In this document: one piece after another, positions 8,837 through 16,977 of the stretch | Numbering within the stretch: the stretch's first letter is position 1 | How the letters are laid out: each line of letters starts with the position of its first letter | IMG/VR virus record: IMGVR_UViG_3300032116_000062 | Coordinates: 38,381 to 102,380 of that record | Origin: a virus | Strand: one strand, 5' to 3' | DNA length: 64,000 nucleotides | The notes under the pieces: model-generated | The model's input: the letters and a program-made list of their open reading frames with translations, nothing else | The model's database searches: none | What the model was told of the DNA's origin: nothing | Program-made: the position numbers and the translations under genes

Positions 8837-9640
8837 ATGAAAATTGCAGTTTGTTTAAGTGGGCAATTAAGAACTTGGAAAGATGCATATAAAACTTGGG
8901 GAACATTTTTTGATGAACTAAAAAAGTCATCAGAACTACAAGGCGAAGAATTAGAAGTAGATTATTTTGTGCATACTTGGAGTTTTAATAGTACACCATT
9001 CGCAGTCTGGACAAAAAAACAATGGGATGCCGGAAAATATCATACCGGATTTGTTCAACCACCAACCGAAGGTGTAACTAATGATGAACTTAATGAATTT
9101 TTAGAAACGATAAAACCGAAGCAGCATATTATTGAAAATGTGTGGAAAAGTTCAACTAGAAAAGAAAATTTAGATGATAGGATTCAATGGAGATTAAATG
9201 ACCCTACAAAATGGGCAACTATTAGTTGGGCAGGTTCCCAATTATATGGAATCATGCGTGCCGCAGAGATGAAACGAAATTATGAATTAGGAAATGGATT
9301 TGAATATGATATGGTTATTAGAATGAGAATGGATTTGAGTTTTGATTATCTAAATCGTATGATATTTGTCAATGATTTTCAAAAACCAAAAGAAAAGACA
9401 CTATATTCCGTACATAGTTTTAATACAGAATATTTTCCGCATGATGCGGTTGGTGATATATTCTTTTATGCAGATAGTTTTACATATGATATTATAGCAA
9501 ATGTTTATAATTATCTACCACAAATATCGCCAGATATATTTCCTCCTGATATAAAAGTAGAATCTATACTAGCATATGTAATACGAATGTTTGATATTAA
9601 AAATATAAGATTAAAAATTGATCCAGATATAATAAGATAA
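8837..9640 (+). CDS. Predicted glycosyltransferase, SGQxRT family, paralogue 2
   Basis: The 267 residues show the same blocks: MKIAVCLSGQLRTW, DYFVHTW, a SQLYGIMRAAEMKRNYE helix followed by YDMVIRMRMDLSF, and DAVGDIFFYADSFTYDIIA. A longer spacer lies between the first two blocks than in paralogue 1, which groups it with the copy at 9642. The gene is separated from the upstream stop by only two bases. The predicted donor-binding acidic residue (MRMDLS) is retained. Function is inferred from the family pattern and the glycan locus. Confidence 0.6.
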   Translation: MKIAVCLSGQLRTWKDAYKTWGTFFDELKKSSELQGEELEVDYFVHTWSFNSTPFAVWTKKQWDAGKYHTGFVQPPTEGVTNDELNEFLETIKPKQHIIENVWKSSTRKENLDDRIQWRLNDPTKWATISWAGSQLYGIMRAAEMKRNYELGNGFEYDMVIRMRMDLSFDYLNRMIFVNDFQKPKEKTLYSVHSFNTEYFPHDAVGDIFFYADSFTYDIIANVYNYLPQISPDIFPPDIKVESILAYVIRMFDIKNIRLKIDPDIIR

Positions 9641-9641
9641 T

Positions 9642-10538
9642 ATGGGAAAGATAACAACATATAATATAGCAGTCTGCTTAAGTGGACAATCTCGTACTTG
9701 GAGAACCGCCAAAGAAAATATACTTAACTATTTTGATGTAAAAATTAATACGCATAAAAATTGTAAAGTAAATGTCGATTATTTTATTCATACGTGGGAT
9801 ACCAATAGTTATAGAGATAAGACTCAACCACGTTGGCAAAATACGGATTATAAGATAGATAATCCAAATGAAGTAGAAGAAATAAAACTTGCTTTTAATC
9901 CAAAAATGATGGAATATGAATCGTTCAATCCAAATATATGGAATGAAGCTTGGGAGGGTATGTTTTATAGTTTTATGAAAAGTATAGAACTAAAAAAGAG
10001 ATACGAACTATCAACGGATATACACTACGATATGGTTATCAAAACCAGATTTGATATTAACTTTTTACAAGAAGGAGTAAATAAATATGGATTACCTATA
10101 AACAAATTTTATGTACATCCGTTACAACCATTTACAGCGTATGCATCATCACCAACACCTACAAGATTTCCAAATGAATTTAATCAAGTTTGTTTTGATG
10201 ATGTTTTTTTCTACGCAGATTCACCAACCATGGATATCATTGCACACATATATCGGTGGTATAAAAAGTTGATGCAAAAAGGAAGATTACAAAAAGTTAC
10301 AGGCGAATTTGTTGATTTTCCTGAATTTTATTATGGACCTGGAACACTATTACAAAAATATATTACTAACTGGAATATACAACCATATGCAGAACATGCC
10401 AACCCGTATTATGTTGTAAGAAAGGAAGCAGAAGATAAAGGATTGCATAGTATTGATAATTGGAAAGAAATATATGATATATCCAGAGATTGGTATGAGA
10501 ATGGATATTTTGAAAAATCAAAAGCAGATATACATTGA
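9642..10538 (+). CDS. Predicted glycosyltransferase, SGQxRT family, paralogue 3
   Basis: The 298 residues contain NIAVCLSGQSRTW, VDYFIHTWDTN, MFYSFMKSIELKKRYE, YDMVIKTRFDINF and DDVFFYADSPTMDIIAHIY. It starts one base after the previous stop. The extra residues at the N-terminus (MGKITTY) are not found in the paralogues. It most resembles the gene directly upstream, which suggests local tandem duplication followed by divergence. The assignment has the same basis and uncertainty as the other copies. Confidence 0.6.
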   Translation: MGKITTYNIAVCLSGQSRTWRTAKENILNYFDVKINTHKNCKVNVDYFIHTWDTNSYRDKTQPRWQNTDYKIDNPNEVEEIKLAFNPKMMEYESFNPNIWNEAWEGMFYSFMKSIELKKRYELSTDIHYDMVIKTRFDINFLQEGVNKYGLPINKFYVHPLQPFTAYASSPTPTRFPNEFNQVCFDDVFFYADSPTMDIIAHIYRWYKKLMQKGRLQKVTGEFVDFPEFYYGPGTLLQKYITNWNIQPYAEHANPYYVVRKEAEDKGLHSIDNWKEIYDISRDWYENGYFEKSKADIH

Positions 10539-10591
10539 TTATGAATAAATTAATTGTTTTGCACAAGAAATTTTAGAAAAAATAAATAACT

Positions 10592-11476
10592 ATGGATAAA
10601 AATTTAAAAATAATTTGTAATGGTGATAGCTGGGTATTTGGTTCCGAAATAGCGGACCCACAAATTAGTATGAGATATGATGGTGAGGTTCATCCTGGTA
10701 AATACGATTGGATGGAAGAAAATGATGGGTATAGAATACCAAAGATATTTCCAACACATTTGTCCGAATTGATGAACGCAGAAGTTACAAATTTATCTTG
10801 GCCTGCAGATGATAATGGAACTATAACACACAGAACTATTGCATATATCACATCAAATTATATAGATAAAGAATTACCAACGGATGATTTGTTTGTAATT
10901 GTAGGCTGGTCATCTCCCGAAAGAAATTTTTTTTGGTATAAGGATGAATCTAAAAAGTTTTCGTCCAGATTTAGATTGTGGCCTCAAGTACAGCATTTCG
11001 ATGCACCACCACAAGAAGAATTTTGGAAGTTATATGTTCAATATTTATGGAATGCTGAAGAATATTTACCAAGATATGTTATGAATGTATTACAACTTGA
11101 AAACTTTTTTAAAGCACATAACATAAAATGGTTAATGTTTAATGCATTTTATCAAACTCCTGGAAAAAATCCTATGGATTGGGAAGATTTGAATGTGAGA
11201 GATGAATTGCAAAAATTAAATTTACACGGAACACCGTATACCATATCAGATAAAAAGGAAAGAGGCGTATATCAGTACAATTACGTTCCGATATGGGATA
11301 CGATAGACCCTATAAGATTTTATAAAAAGGATCAACCAAACAACACATTCAAAAGTTTTATGGAAAAGAAAAATCCAAATGGAACATATTATGGATGGCA
11401 TCCTTCACCGGAATCTCATAAAGTTTGGGCGGAAGAAATAGTTAGATATGTAGACCAATATAAATTGCTAAAATGA
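10592..11476 (+). CDS. SGNH/GDSL-family hydrolase-like protein 1
   Basis: The 294 residues begin with the block I motif IICNGDSWVFGSE, with the predicted nucleophile Ser in GDSW. There is a strand VIVGWSSPERNFFW in the middle and a C-terminal GWHPSPESHKVWAEEI that supplies the catalytic His of the SGNH fold. SGNH enzymes include esterases, O-acetyl transferases and deacetylases that act on sugars. With a glycan locus around it, sugar O-acylation or de-acylation is the likely job, but this is inference. It is preceded by a 53-base non-coding gap and its end overlaps the DUF5672-like gene by 4 bases. Confidence 0.65.
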   Translation: MDKNLKIICNGDSWVFGSEIADPQISMRYDGEVHPGKYDWMEENDGYRIPKIFPTHLSELMNAEVTNLSWPADDNGTITHRTIAYITSNYIDKELPTDDLFVIVGWSSPERNFFWYKDESKKFSSRFRLWPQVQHFDAPPQEEFWKLYVQYLWNAEEYLPRYVMNVLQLENFFKAHNIKWLMFNAFYQTPGKNPMDWEDLNVRDELQKLNLHGTPYTISDKKERGVYQYNYVPIWDTIDPIRFYKKDQPNNTFKSFMEKKNPNGTYYGWHPSPESHKVWAEEIVRYVDQYKLLK

Positions 11477-12246
11477 AAATAAATCTAACCAACGTAACAC
11501 TTGTCGTTGTAGATGACTTGAGCGATTTACCAACCGAAAATAATATAAGATATATTATATTAGATAGAGTAATAAAATATGCAAAAAAGTATATTGATTT
11601 TTTCGACGTAAAGTTTTTTTCACCACTTCATGGGTTTGAAAAAACATTTACAAATGCCGGCGATTATAGTAAATGGATTATTAAAAATTTACCATATGAG
11701 ATAGAATCTGATTATTACTTAATAATACAATGGGATGGGTTTATTGTAAATCCGGATATGTGGAGGAATGAATTTTTTAATTATGATTATATTGGAGGTG
11801 GTAACACATTACAAAATGGTGGATTTTCGTTGAGAAAAACATCTACAATGAAAAAACTTTCTAATATTAAATACACAGATTATTTCGGTAATGAGGATTC
11901 TTTTTATTCTTTGTTTTTTGAGGATGTGTGTAAAAATGTACACAAAACCGATAGCAGATTTGATGAAAATTTTTATAATGAATGTTTAGAAAACGGATGG
12001 ATTTATAAAGATCAACCATTTAGTGTATATGATATACACGATAAAAACTCTGATTGTAATAGATTTGTATCATTTTTTACTTTTAATCCCAAATCATTTG
12101 GTTGGCATTGGTCTGGTGAATTGGATATATATACATCAATGTATTTTTATAAAAAAATAAAAATGTTTTCTTTGCAAGAATTGAAAATGATAGATACATA
12201 TTTAAGAAAACGATCTAATAGAGGTATATCATGGGAAGAACTATAG
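11473..12246 (+). CDS. DUF5672-like predicted glycosyltransferase
   Basis: The 257-residue protein has the DUF5672 pattern YYLIIQWDGFIVNPDMW followed by FFNYDYIGGG and the NGGFSLRKT segment, in which QWDGF supplies an acidic residue as in GT-A folds. DUF5672 proteins are commonly found in bacterial polysaccharide loci and are thought to be glycosyltransferases. It overlaps the gene before by 4 bases and the SGNH gene after by 16, so all are probably co-translated. Donor and acceptor are unknown. Confidence 0.65.
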   Translation: MKINLTNVTLVVVDDLSDLPTENNIRYIILDRVIKYAKKYIDFFDVKFFSPLHGFEKTFTNAGDYSKWIIKNLPYEIESDYYLIIQWDGFIVNPDMWRNEFFNYDYIGGGNTLQNGGFSLRKTSTMKKLSNIKYTDYFGNEDSFYSLFFEDVCKNVHKTDSRFDENFYNECLENGWIYKDQPFSVYDIHDKNSDCNRFVSFFTFNPKSFGWHWSGELDIYTSMYFYKKIKMFSLQELKMIDTYLRKRSNRGISWEEL

Positions 12247-13034
12247 TTATATGCGGTGATTCATTTAGTATTGGAATTGGGTGTCATGATTTACACAATG
12301 AACCATATGGATCTAGATTAGCAACCCATCTCAATAAAGATATTATAAATCTTGCAAAGGGGTCATCTACGAATTTTTCAATATTTTTACAGGCAAAATA
12401 TATTGTTGAAAATATAGAACCAAATGATATTGAATTTGTATGTATAGCACCAACTTCATATAATAGAGTGGAGTGGTTTCCTGAAAATACAGATACATCG
12501 GATGGTGATTTGAAATTGACATCGGTAAACTATCACCAATATCCACCATATGGAACGGATACTTACCAATACAAATTAGATAATCCATTAGAGGGAGATA
12601 GTAGATATACGGGAGAAATGTTTACAGAAAATTACTATGGCATAGTTGATTATGTTGATAATGTATTGGCCGGAAAGAGAGAAGGTGGTAATTATTATTT
12701 AAAATTTAAAAATGAAAGAACGGATAGATTGAAACTTTTAAGAAACTACTATGCTGATATATTTGATGATAGAATACAAAGATACTACGATATCGGTATG
12801 ATAGTTATGGCTTATAATTTATTAAAAAATAAAGGTATCAAAGTATTAGTATTAACATATGATTCCGATTTTAAAAATCACATTCCGGATGAAAGTTTAG
12901 TTAATATAGATTGGGGAATTTTATCAAAAAAATATCCAGATGATTTAAATACACTACATACATCAGCGGAGGGACATAGTGAAGTATTTGAAACTATTGT
13001 AAAAAAGATAGAAAAAAATGGATGGATTAAATAA
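12231..13034 (+). CDS. SGNH hydrolase-like protein 2
   Basis: The 267 residues begin IVICGDSFSIGIG, the block I nucleophile motif, followed by INLAKGSSTNFSIF (block II-like Gly/Asn region). The C-terminal LHTSAEGHSEVFE supplies the expected His. This copy is distinct from the SGNH protein at 10592 and from those at 13018 and 15247, so these are not recent duplicates. It begins within the DUF5672-like gene and ends 17 bases inside the next gene. A role in acylating or de-acylating a glycan is inferred. Confidence 0.6.
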   Translation: MGRTIVICGDSFSIGIGCHDLHNEPYGSRLATHLNKDIINLAKGSSTNFSIFLQAKYIVENIEPNDIEFVCIAPTSYNRVEWFPENTDTSDGDLKLTSVNYHQYPPYGTDTYQYKLDNPLEGDSRYTGEMFTENYYGIVDYVDNVLAGKREGGNYYLKFKNERTDRLKLLRNYYADIFDDRIQRYYDIGMIVMAYNLLKNKGIKVLVLTYDSDFKNHIPDESLVNIDWGILSKKYPDDLNTLHTSAEGHSEVFETIVKKIEKNGWIK

Positions 13035-13812
13035 AAAAAGATTTTTTGCATTTGGGTGTAGTTACACTTCACACATATGTGGAACATGGGCAGATTACAT
13101 ATCTTCTAATTTTGAAGAATATTATAATTTTGCCAGAGGTGGTGCGTGTAATTCATATATAATGAATAAATTTATTGAGGCAGATGCTAAATATAAATTT
13201 AATCCAGAAACCGATTATGTTGTAGTAATGTTTACAAATTTTAATAGATTTTCTTATTATGATAAAGTTGGTTGGAACCTATATGGTAGTGTTTATCAAA
13301 ATGATACTTATCCCGAAGATTTTAGAAACAAAATGTGGTCTGAAGATTGGGGAATTTATAATTCTTGGGTAGCTATAAATGTTGTAAAACAATTGTTAAG
13401 ATATAAAGCAATTGATAATAAATTATTATTAGCAATAGATAGTATTTACTATAAAGAATCCCCATTTGATGATACACTCACCAACGCATTATCTACAAGA
13501 TTTGTAGATAATATATACAACCTACTATCGGATTCGGAATCACTTGATAGTTGGAAATCAAAACGATATAAATTTCCTGAAGATTATGATTTGTATATAC
13601 AACAGGAATATACCGATGGACATCCAACACAGTTGATGCATTATGAGTTTATGAAAGAAAAGTTTCCACAATTTGATACCGAAGAATCAAAAAATACTTT
13701 TGAATTTTTGGAATCAATCAAAGATTTATCTTCTTGGCATAATCAACAACAATCCTACAACTTAAATTTTTATCAATTAAAAAACAAAGCATACGGTGCA
13801 CCCCTATTTTAA
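13018..13812 (+). CDS. SGNH hydrolase-like protein 3
   Basis: The 264 residues start with FFAFGCSYTSH, the GCSYT variant of block I seen in many phage SGNH-like proteins, followed by YNFARGGACNSYI (Gly/Asn region). Near residue 200 the segment TDGHPTQLMHYEFM carries the Asp/His pair of block V. No signal peptide is seen, so it should act in the cytoplasm or within the particle. The start overlaps the previous gene by 17 bases. Confidence 0.6.
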   Translation: MDGLNKKRFFAFGCSYTSHICGTWADYISSNFEEYYNFARGGACNSYIMNKFIEADAKYKFNPETDYVVVMFTNFNRFSYYDKVGWNLYGSVYQNDTYPEDFRNKMWSEDWGIYNSWVAINVVKQLLRYKAIDNKLLLAIDSIYYKESPFDDTLTNALSTRFVDNIYNLLSDSESLDSWKSKRYKFPEDYDLYIQQEYTDGHPTQLMHYEFMKEKFPQFDTEESKNTFEFLESIKDLSSWHNQQQSYNLNFYQLKNKAYGAPLF

Positions 13813-13813
13813 T

Positions 13814-15244
13814 ATGAACAAATATAAATTAAATTTTGTTTTTGATTATTTTTTTCCAAGTTTTATTTTACCAAATGCAACAATGCCGGAAATTGGTATC
13901 ATAAACTATTTAGCATCAATACATACAAATAAATCACAAAACGCAACTTTTTTCGAACAGCAGATGCCAGTATCTGCCATCTTTGGTGATAAGTTTGGAG
14001 GAATGCCAAATTCAGGAACTGGATACTTCTATCAAGCAGGTGTATATAAATCAATGTTGGAATATTCTCAACGGCCACTATACAATAATAATAATGGACA
14101 TGAAAAATTTATTTATCCCATAAAACCAAATCCTGTATTGAGTGATTTTATTGGGGTATCTCAATCCATAGGAAGTAGAATGAGTGGAGAATTTTTCTGG
14201 AAGTACATTTCAGCACAGGCCATTGAACTGATAATGGATAGGCAGGGTATTATATTTATAGATTATTCTATGGAACCCTTCATTGATAAATATCTACACG
14301 ATGCATTCCATGACTCTTTAAGAAATAGTGGAATTCCAAAAGAATCGATTATAGTGTGTGTAAATAGTTTTAATGCTAGAGAGTGCTATGAAAAATATTA
14401 TACGGAAGAACAAAGAATGTACTCTGTTAGAAATCTTCCATTTTGTTTGGACCATAGTTCTTGGTATTATAACGATGAACTGGAAAGAAATACAGGAAAG
14501 TGTATGAATGAAAGTGATTTTTTAAATACAAAAGATACTATAAGAAAAAACCATTTTTTAATGAAAATTAGAAATGGGAGAGAACATAGAATTGCATTTT
14601 TATATAAGATGGCAAGTGAGGGATTATTGGAAAATGGCGATTTTTCTTTTTTAGCACCAAATGGAACACAATATTCAAAAGATACTGTCGAATTTGTTAT
14701 AGAAAGGTACGGAATAAAAAATGTAAATTTAAAAAATATAAAAACATTACATGAAACCGCACCACATATTTTACAAAGTGAAAGAGGAATAACGTATGGA
14801 GATATCAATGCATGGACGGATTCACATTATCAACCACATATTAATTCATATTTTGAAATATGTTTTGAAACATTTGTACATGGAGATCACAAATCTCTAA
14901 CAGAAAAAGTTTTCAAACCAATAATAAATTTTCAACCTTTCTTTTTTGTAGCTTATCCGGGTGCATTAGAACTTTTACAAAATTTAGGATTTAAAACGTT
15001 TGATGGGTTTATAGATGAAAGGTATGATAAAATTCAAAATATAAATGAAAGATTGGAAGCAATATTTTTAGAAGTAAAAAGATTATGTTCAATGAGTAAG
15101 GAAGAAATGCATGAATGGTATTGGAAAATGGAAGATATTCTAATTCATAATCATAGAACCTTAATAAACTACCATAAAAATAAATTATTTGCAGAAGATT
15201 TGGTTAAAGAATTTTACGATAGAACTCACAACAATCTTATTTAA
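13814..15244 (+). CDS. Predicted glycosyltransferase with fucosyltransferase-like C-terminus
   Basis: I chose ATG 13814, one base after the preceding stop, over a GTG at 13796 that lies inside the upstream gene; the product is 476 residues. The C-terminal third has the pattern SLTEKVFKPIINFQPFFFVA, then LQNLGFKTFDGFIDERYDKI, then WKMEDILIHNHRTL. This is the donor-binding arrangement of GT10/GT-B-like transferases, in which the Glu-Lys of TEK binds the nucleotide and a Lys-Pro-Ile follows. The N-terminal two thirds are not recognised. The next gene starts 2 bases after the stop. Transfer of fucose specifically is not supported; only the broad class is. Confidence 0.5.
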   Translation: MNKYKLNFVFDYFFPSFILPNATMPEIGIINYLASIHTNKSQNATFFEQQMPVSAIFGDKFGGMPNSGTGYFYQAGVYKSMLEYSQRPLYNNNNGHEKFIYPIKPNPVLSDFIGVSQSIGSRMSGEFFWKYISAQAIELIMDRQGIIFIDYSMEPFIDKYLHDAFHDSLRNSGIPKESIIVCVNSFNARECYEKYYTEEQRMYSVRNLPFCLDHSSWYYNDELERNTGKCMNESDFLNTKDTIRKNHFLMKIRNGREHRIAFLYKMASEGLLENGDFSFLAPNGTQYSKDTVEFVIERYGIKNVNLKNIKTLHETAPHILQSERGITYGDINAWTDSHYQPHINSYFEICFETFVHGDHKSLTEKVFKPIINFQPFFFVAYPGALELLQNLGFKTFDGFIDERYDKIQNINERLEAIFLEVKRLCSMSKEEMHEWYWKMEDILIHNHRTLINYHKNKLFAEDLVKEFYDRTHNNLI

Positions 15245-15246
15245 TT

Positions 15247-16050
15247 ATGAAAGATTTTGAATTAATATTATCAAATGAAGTTTTTGTAAATAAAAATTAC
15301 ATCAATAAAGAATTACTAACAATAGCAAGCGATATAAAAGATGATGGAACAATTTTATATAAAATGAATGAACATGGGTATAGATCTAATTCATTTAAGA
15401 ATAAATCAGAATTCAATATATTGACATTAGGATGTTCGTGGACTATGGGTGTCGGAGTTAGAAATGATGCAATATGGCCAAACTTAATAGGAGAAAAGAT
15501 ACAAAGTAAAATACAAAAAAAGGTATCGGTTTTTAACTACGGAACGTATGGAGTATCAACGGCATTTACAGCAAAAAATTTTTATAAAATAGTATCATCA
15601 GAAATAAAACCTGATTTGGTTTTAATAATGTGGCCTGGTTTTAGCAGAAGAGATTATATAAAAGATAATGGAGTATTTAAAAAGATAGGGGGATTTCGTT
15701 TAGCACATGAACGAGATGTTATTTGGAAAAATGAGGATGAAGATAAATTGTTTGTCGAATTGAGAAATGATTATCAAGATTTAATGGAATTTTGGGAAGC
15801 TTATAAGTTTGTAGAAACAACTGCAAAATTGCATAATATAAATGTTATACATACGATAGCGGGTTATTATTATGATATATTTAGAGAGTTAAAATCACAT
15901 CTTAAAAATACAATAGATTGGAATAACTTCTTTGAACCAACTGATTGTTATAAGAGTGATTTTGCAGCAAGAGATAATCACCACCCTGGAGAAAAATGGC
16001 ATTTGGAATTTTCCGAAAAATTTCATAACTTTATTAGTAAAACGTTATGA
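15247..16050 (+). CDS. SGNH hydrolase-like protein 4
   Basis: The 267 residues have a longer N-terminal lead (NEHGYRSNSF, a motif seen before many SGNH domains of lipoprotein/acyl type), then ILTLGCSWTMGVGVRN as block I, FNYGTYGVST as block II-like, and RDNHHPGEKWH as the catalytic Asp/His block V. It overlaps the next gene by 4 bases. It is the fourth SGNH-like protein in 5.5 kb and the most canonical in having RxNHHPG. The predicted activity is an ester hydrolase or acyltransferase on a sugar. Confidence 0.65.
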   Translation: MKDFELILSNEVFVNKNYINKELLTIASDIKDDGTILYKMNEHGYRSNSFKNKSEFNILTLGCSWTMGVGVRNDAIWPNLIGEKIQSKIQKKVSVFNYGTYGVSTAFTAKNFYKIVSSEIKPDLVLIMWPGFSRRDYIKDNGVFKKIGGFRLAHERDVIWKNEDEDKLFVELRNDYQDLMEFWEAYKFVETTAKLHNINVIHTIAGYYYDIFRELKSHLKNTIDWNNFFEPTDCYKSDFAARDNHHPGEKWHLEFSEKFHNFISKTL

Positions 16051-16955
16051 AAATAGCCGTATGTTTTAGTGGACAAATGCGTACAGCAATTGATAATTTT
16101 GAAAATATAAAAAAATTATTAGGAGAGATGTACGAGTATTGTGATTTTTTTGTACATACGTGGAATAATTGTGAATATAAAACATTTAATGCATCTAACA
16201 TCAAACGTAGACCAATCATAGAAGATAGCGAAAAAGTGTATAACATAGAAAAACTATATAAACCAAAAATATTTCACATAGAAAATATAGAACATTCCCC
16301 CGGATATCAAATTTCTAATTTATATGGAGTACCACCTCTTTGGTATTCTTTTATGAAAAGTGTAGAATACAAACAAAAATATGAAAAAGATAATGGATTT
16401 GAATATGATTGTGTATTGAAATTAAGATTTGATTTTGCAAGTTGTAGTGAAAATTTTTTAAAAAATGAAATAGAAACAACTGTATCAGATAAATTTAAAA
16501 TATTGGGGTTTGTTATGAATGATTTATTACCAACCGACCCGGTTGCAACCGATATGTTATTTGTTGCAAAATCAAAAGAAATGAATATAGCATCAACGTA
16601 TTTTTGGGAGATTGTAAAAAATCATGATAAAAATATATTTATAAATTTTCCATTTTTTTTAATAAATAATGGAATAAAACCAATAAATACGGATTTTATA
16701 AATGAATTTTCTATATTACGTTCTGAATTTGCAAATCGTATAAAAAAGTTTGTAAATTTTGAAGAAATGTATAAAGAAATACTAAAATTTGAAGTATATT
16801 ATTATGATACACCCATTGATAAAAATACAAAATATTTTATACATTTTTTAAAAGAAAAGCTAGAAAGTAAAAATTTTTTTTTAGATGAAAACAAAACGTA
16901 TTATTTAGAAGATATAGAAGATATGTTAGGAGAGAAAATAGAAAAAATAATATAG
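16047..16955 (+). CDS. Predicted glycosyltransferase, SGQxRT family, paralogue 4
   Basis: The 302-residue protein starts MKIAVCFSGQMRT and has DFFVHTWNN, LWYSFMKSVEYKQKYE, YDCVLKLRFDFAS and TDMLFVAKSKEMNIAS. These match paralogue 1 (7893) most closely, although 7 kb and seven genes separate them. The spacing suggests rearrangement or repeated gene capture in the locus rather than a single tandem array. An ATATTTATA-like string inside this gene (about 16634) is probably chance. Confidence 0.6.
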   Translation: MKIAVCFSGQMRTAIDNFENIKKLLGEMYEYCDFFVHTWNNCEYKTFNASNIKRRPIIEDSEKVYNIEKLYKPKIFHIENIEHSPGYQISNLYGVPPLWYSFMKSVEYKQKYEKDNGFEYDCVLKLRFDFASCSENFLKNEIETTVSDKFKILGFVMNDLLPTDPVATDMLFVAKSKEMNIASTYFWEIVKNHDKNIFINFPFFLINNGIKPINTDFINEFSILRSEFANRIKKFVNFEEMYKEILKFEVYYYDTPIDKNTKYFIHFLKEKLESKNFFLDENKTYYLEDIEDMLGEKIEKII

Positions 16956-16977
16956 TTATATTAAATAGATAAGAAAT

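Noticed and set aside
10541-10576. 11-codon frame between two genes of the glycan locus
   Set aside because: It is too short and has no supporting signal; treated as part of the 53-base gap.
13796-13813. GTG start at 13796 for the fucosyltransferase-like gene
   Set aside because: It lies inside the SGNH gene, while ATG 13814 directly follows the upstream stop, as in neighbouring genes.
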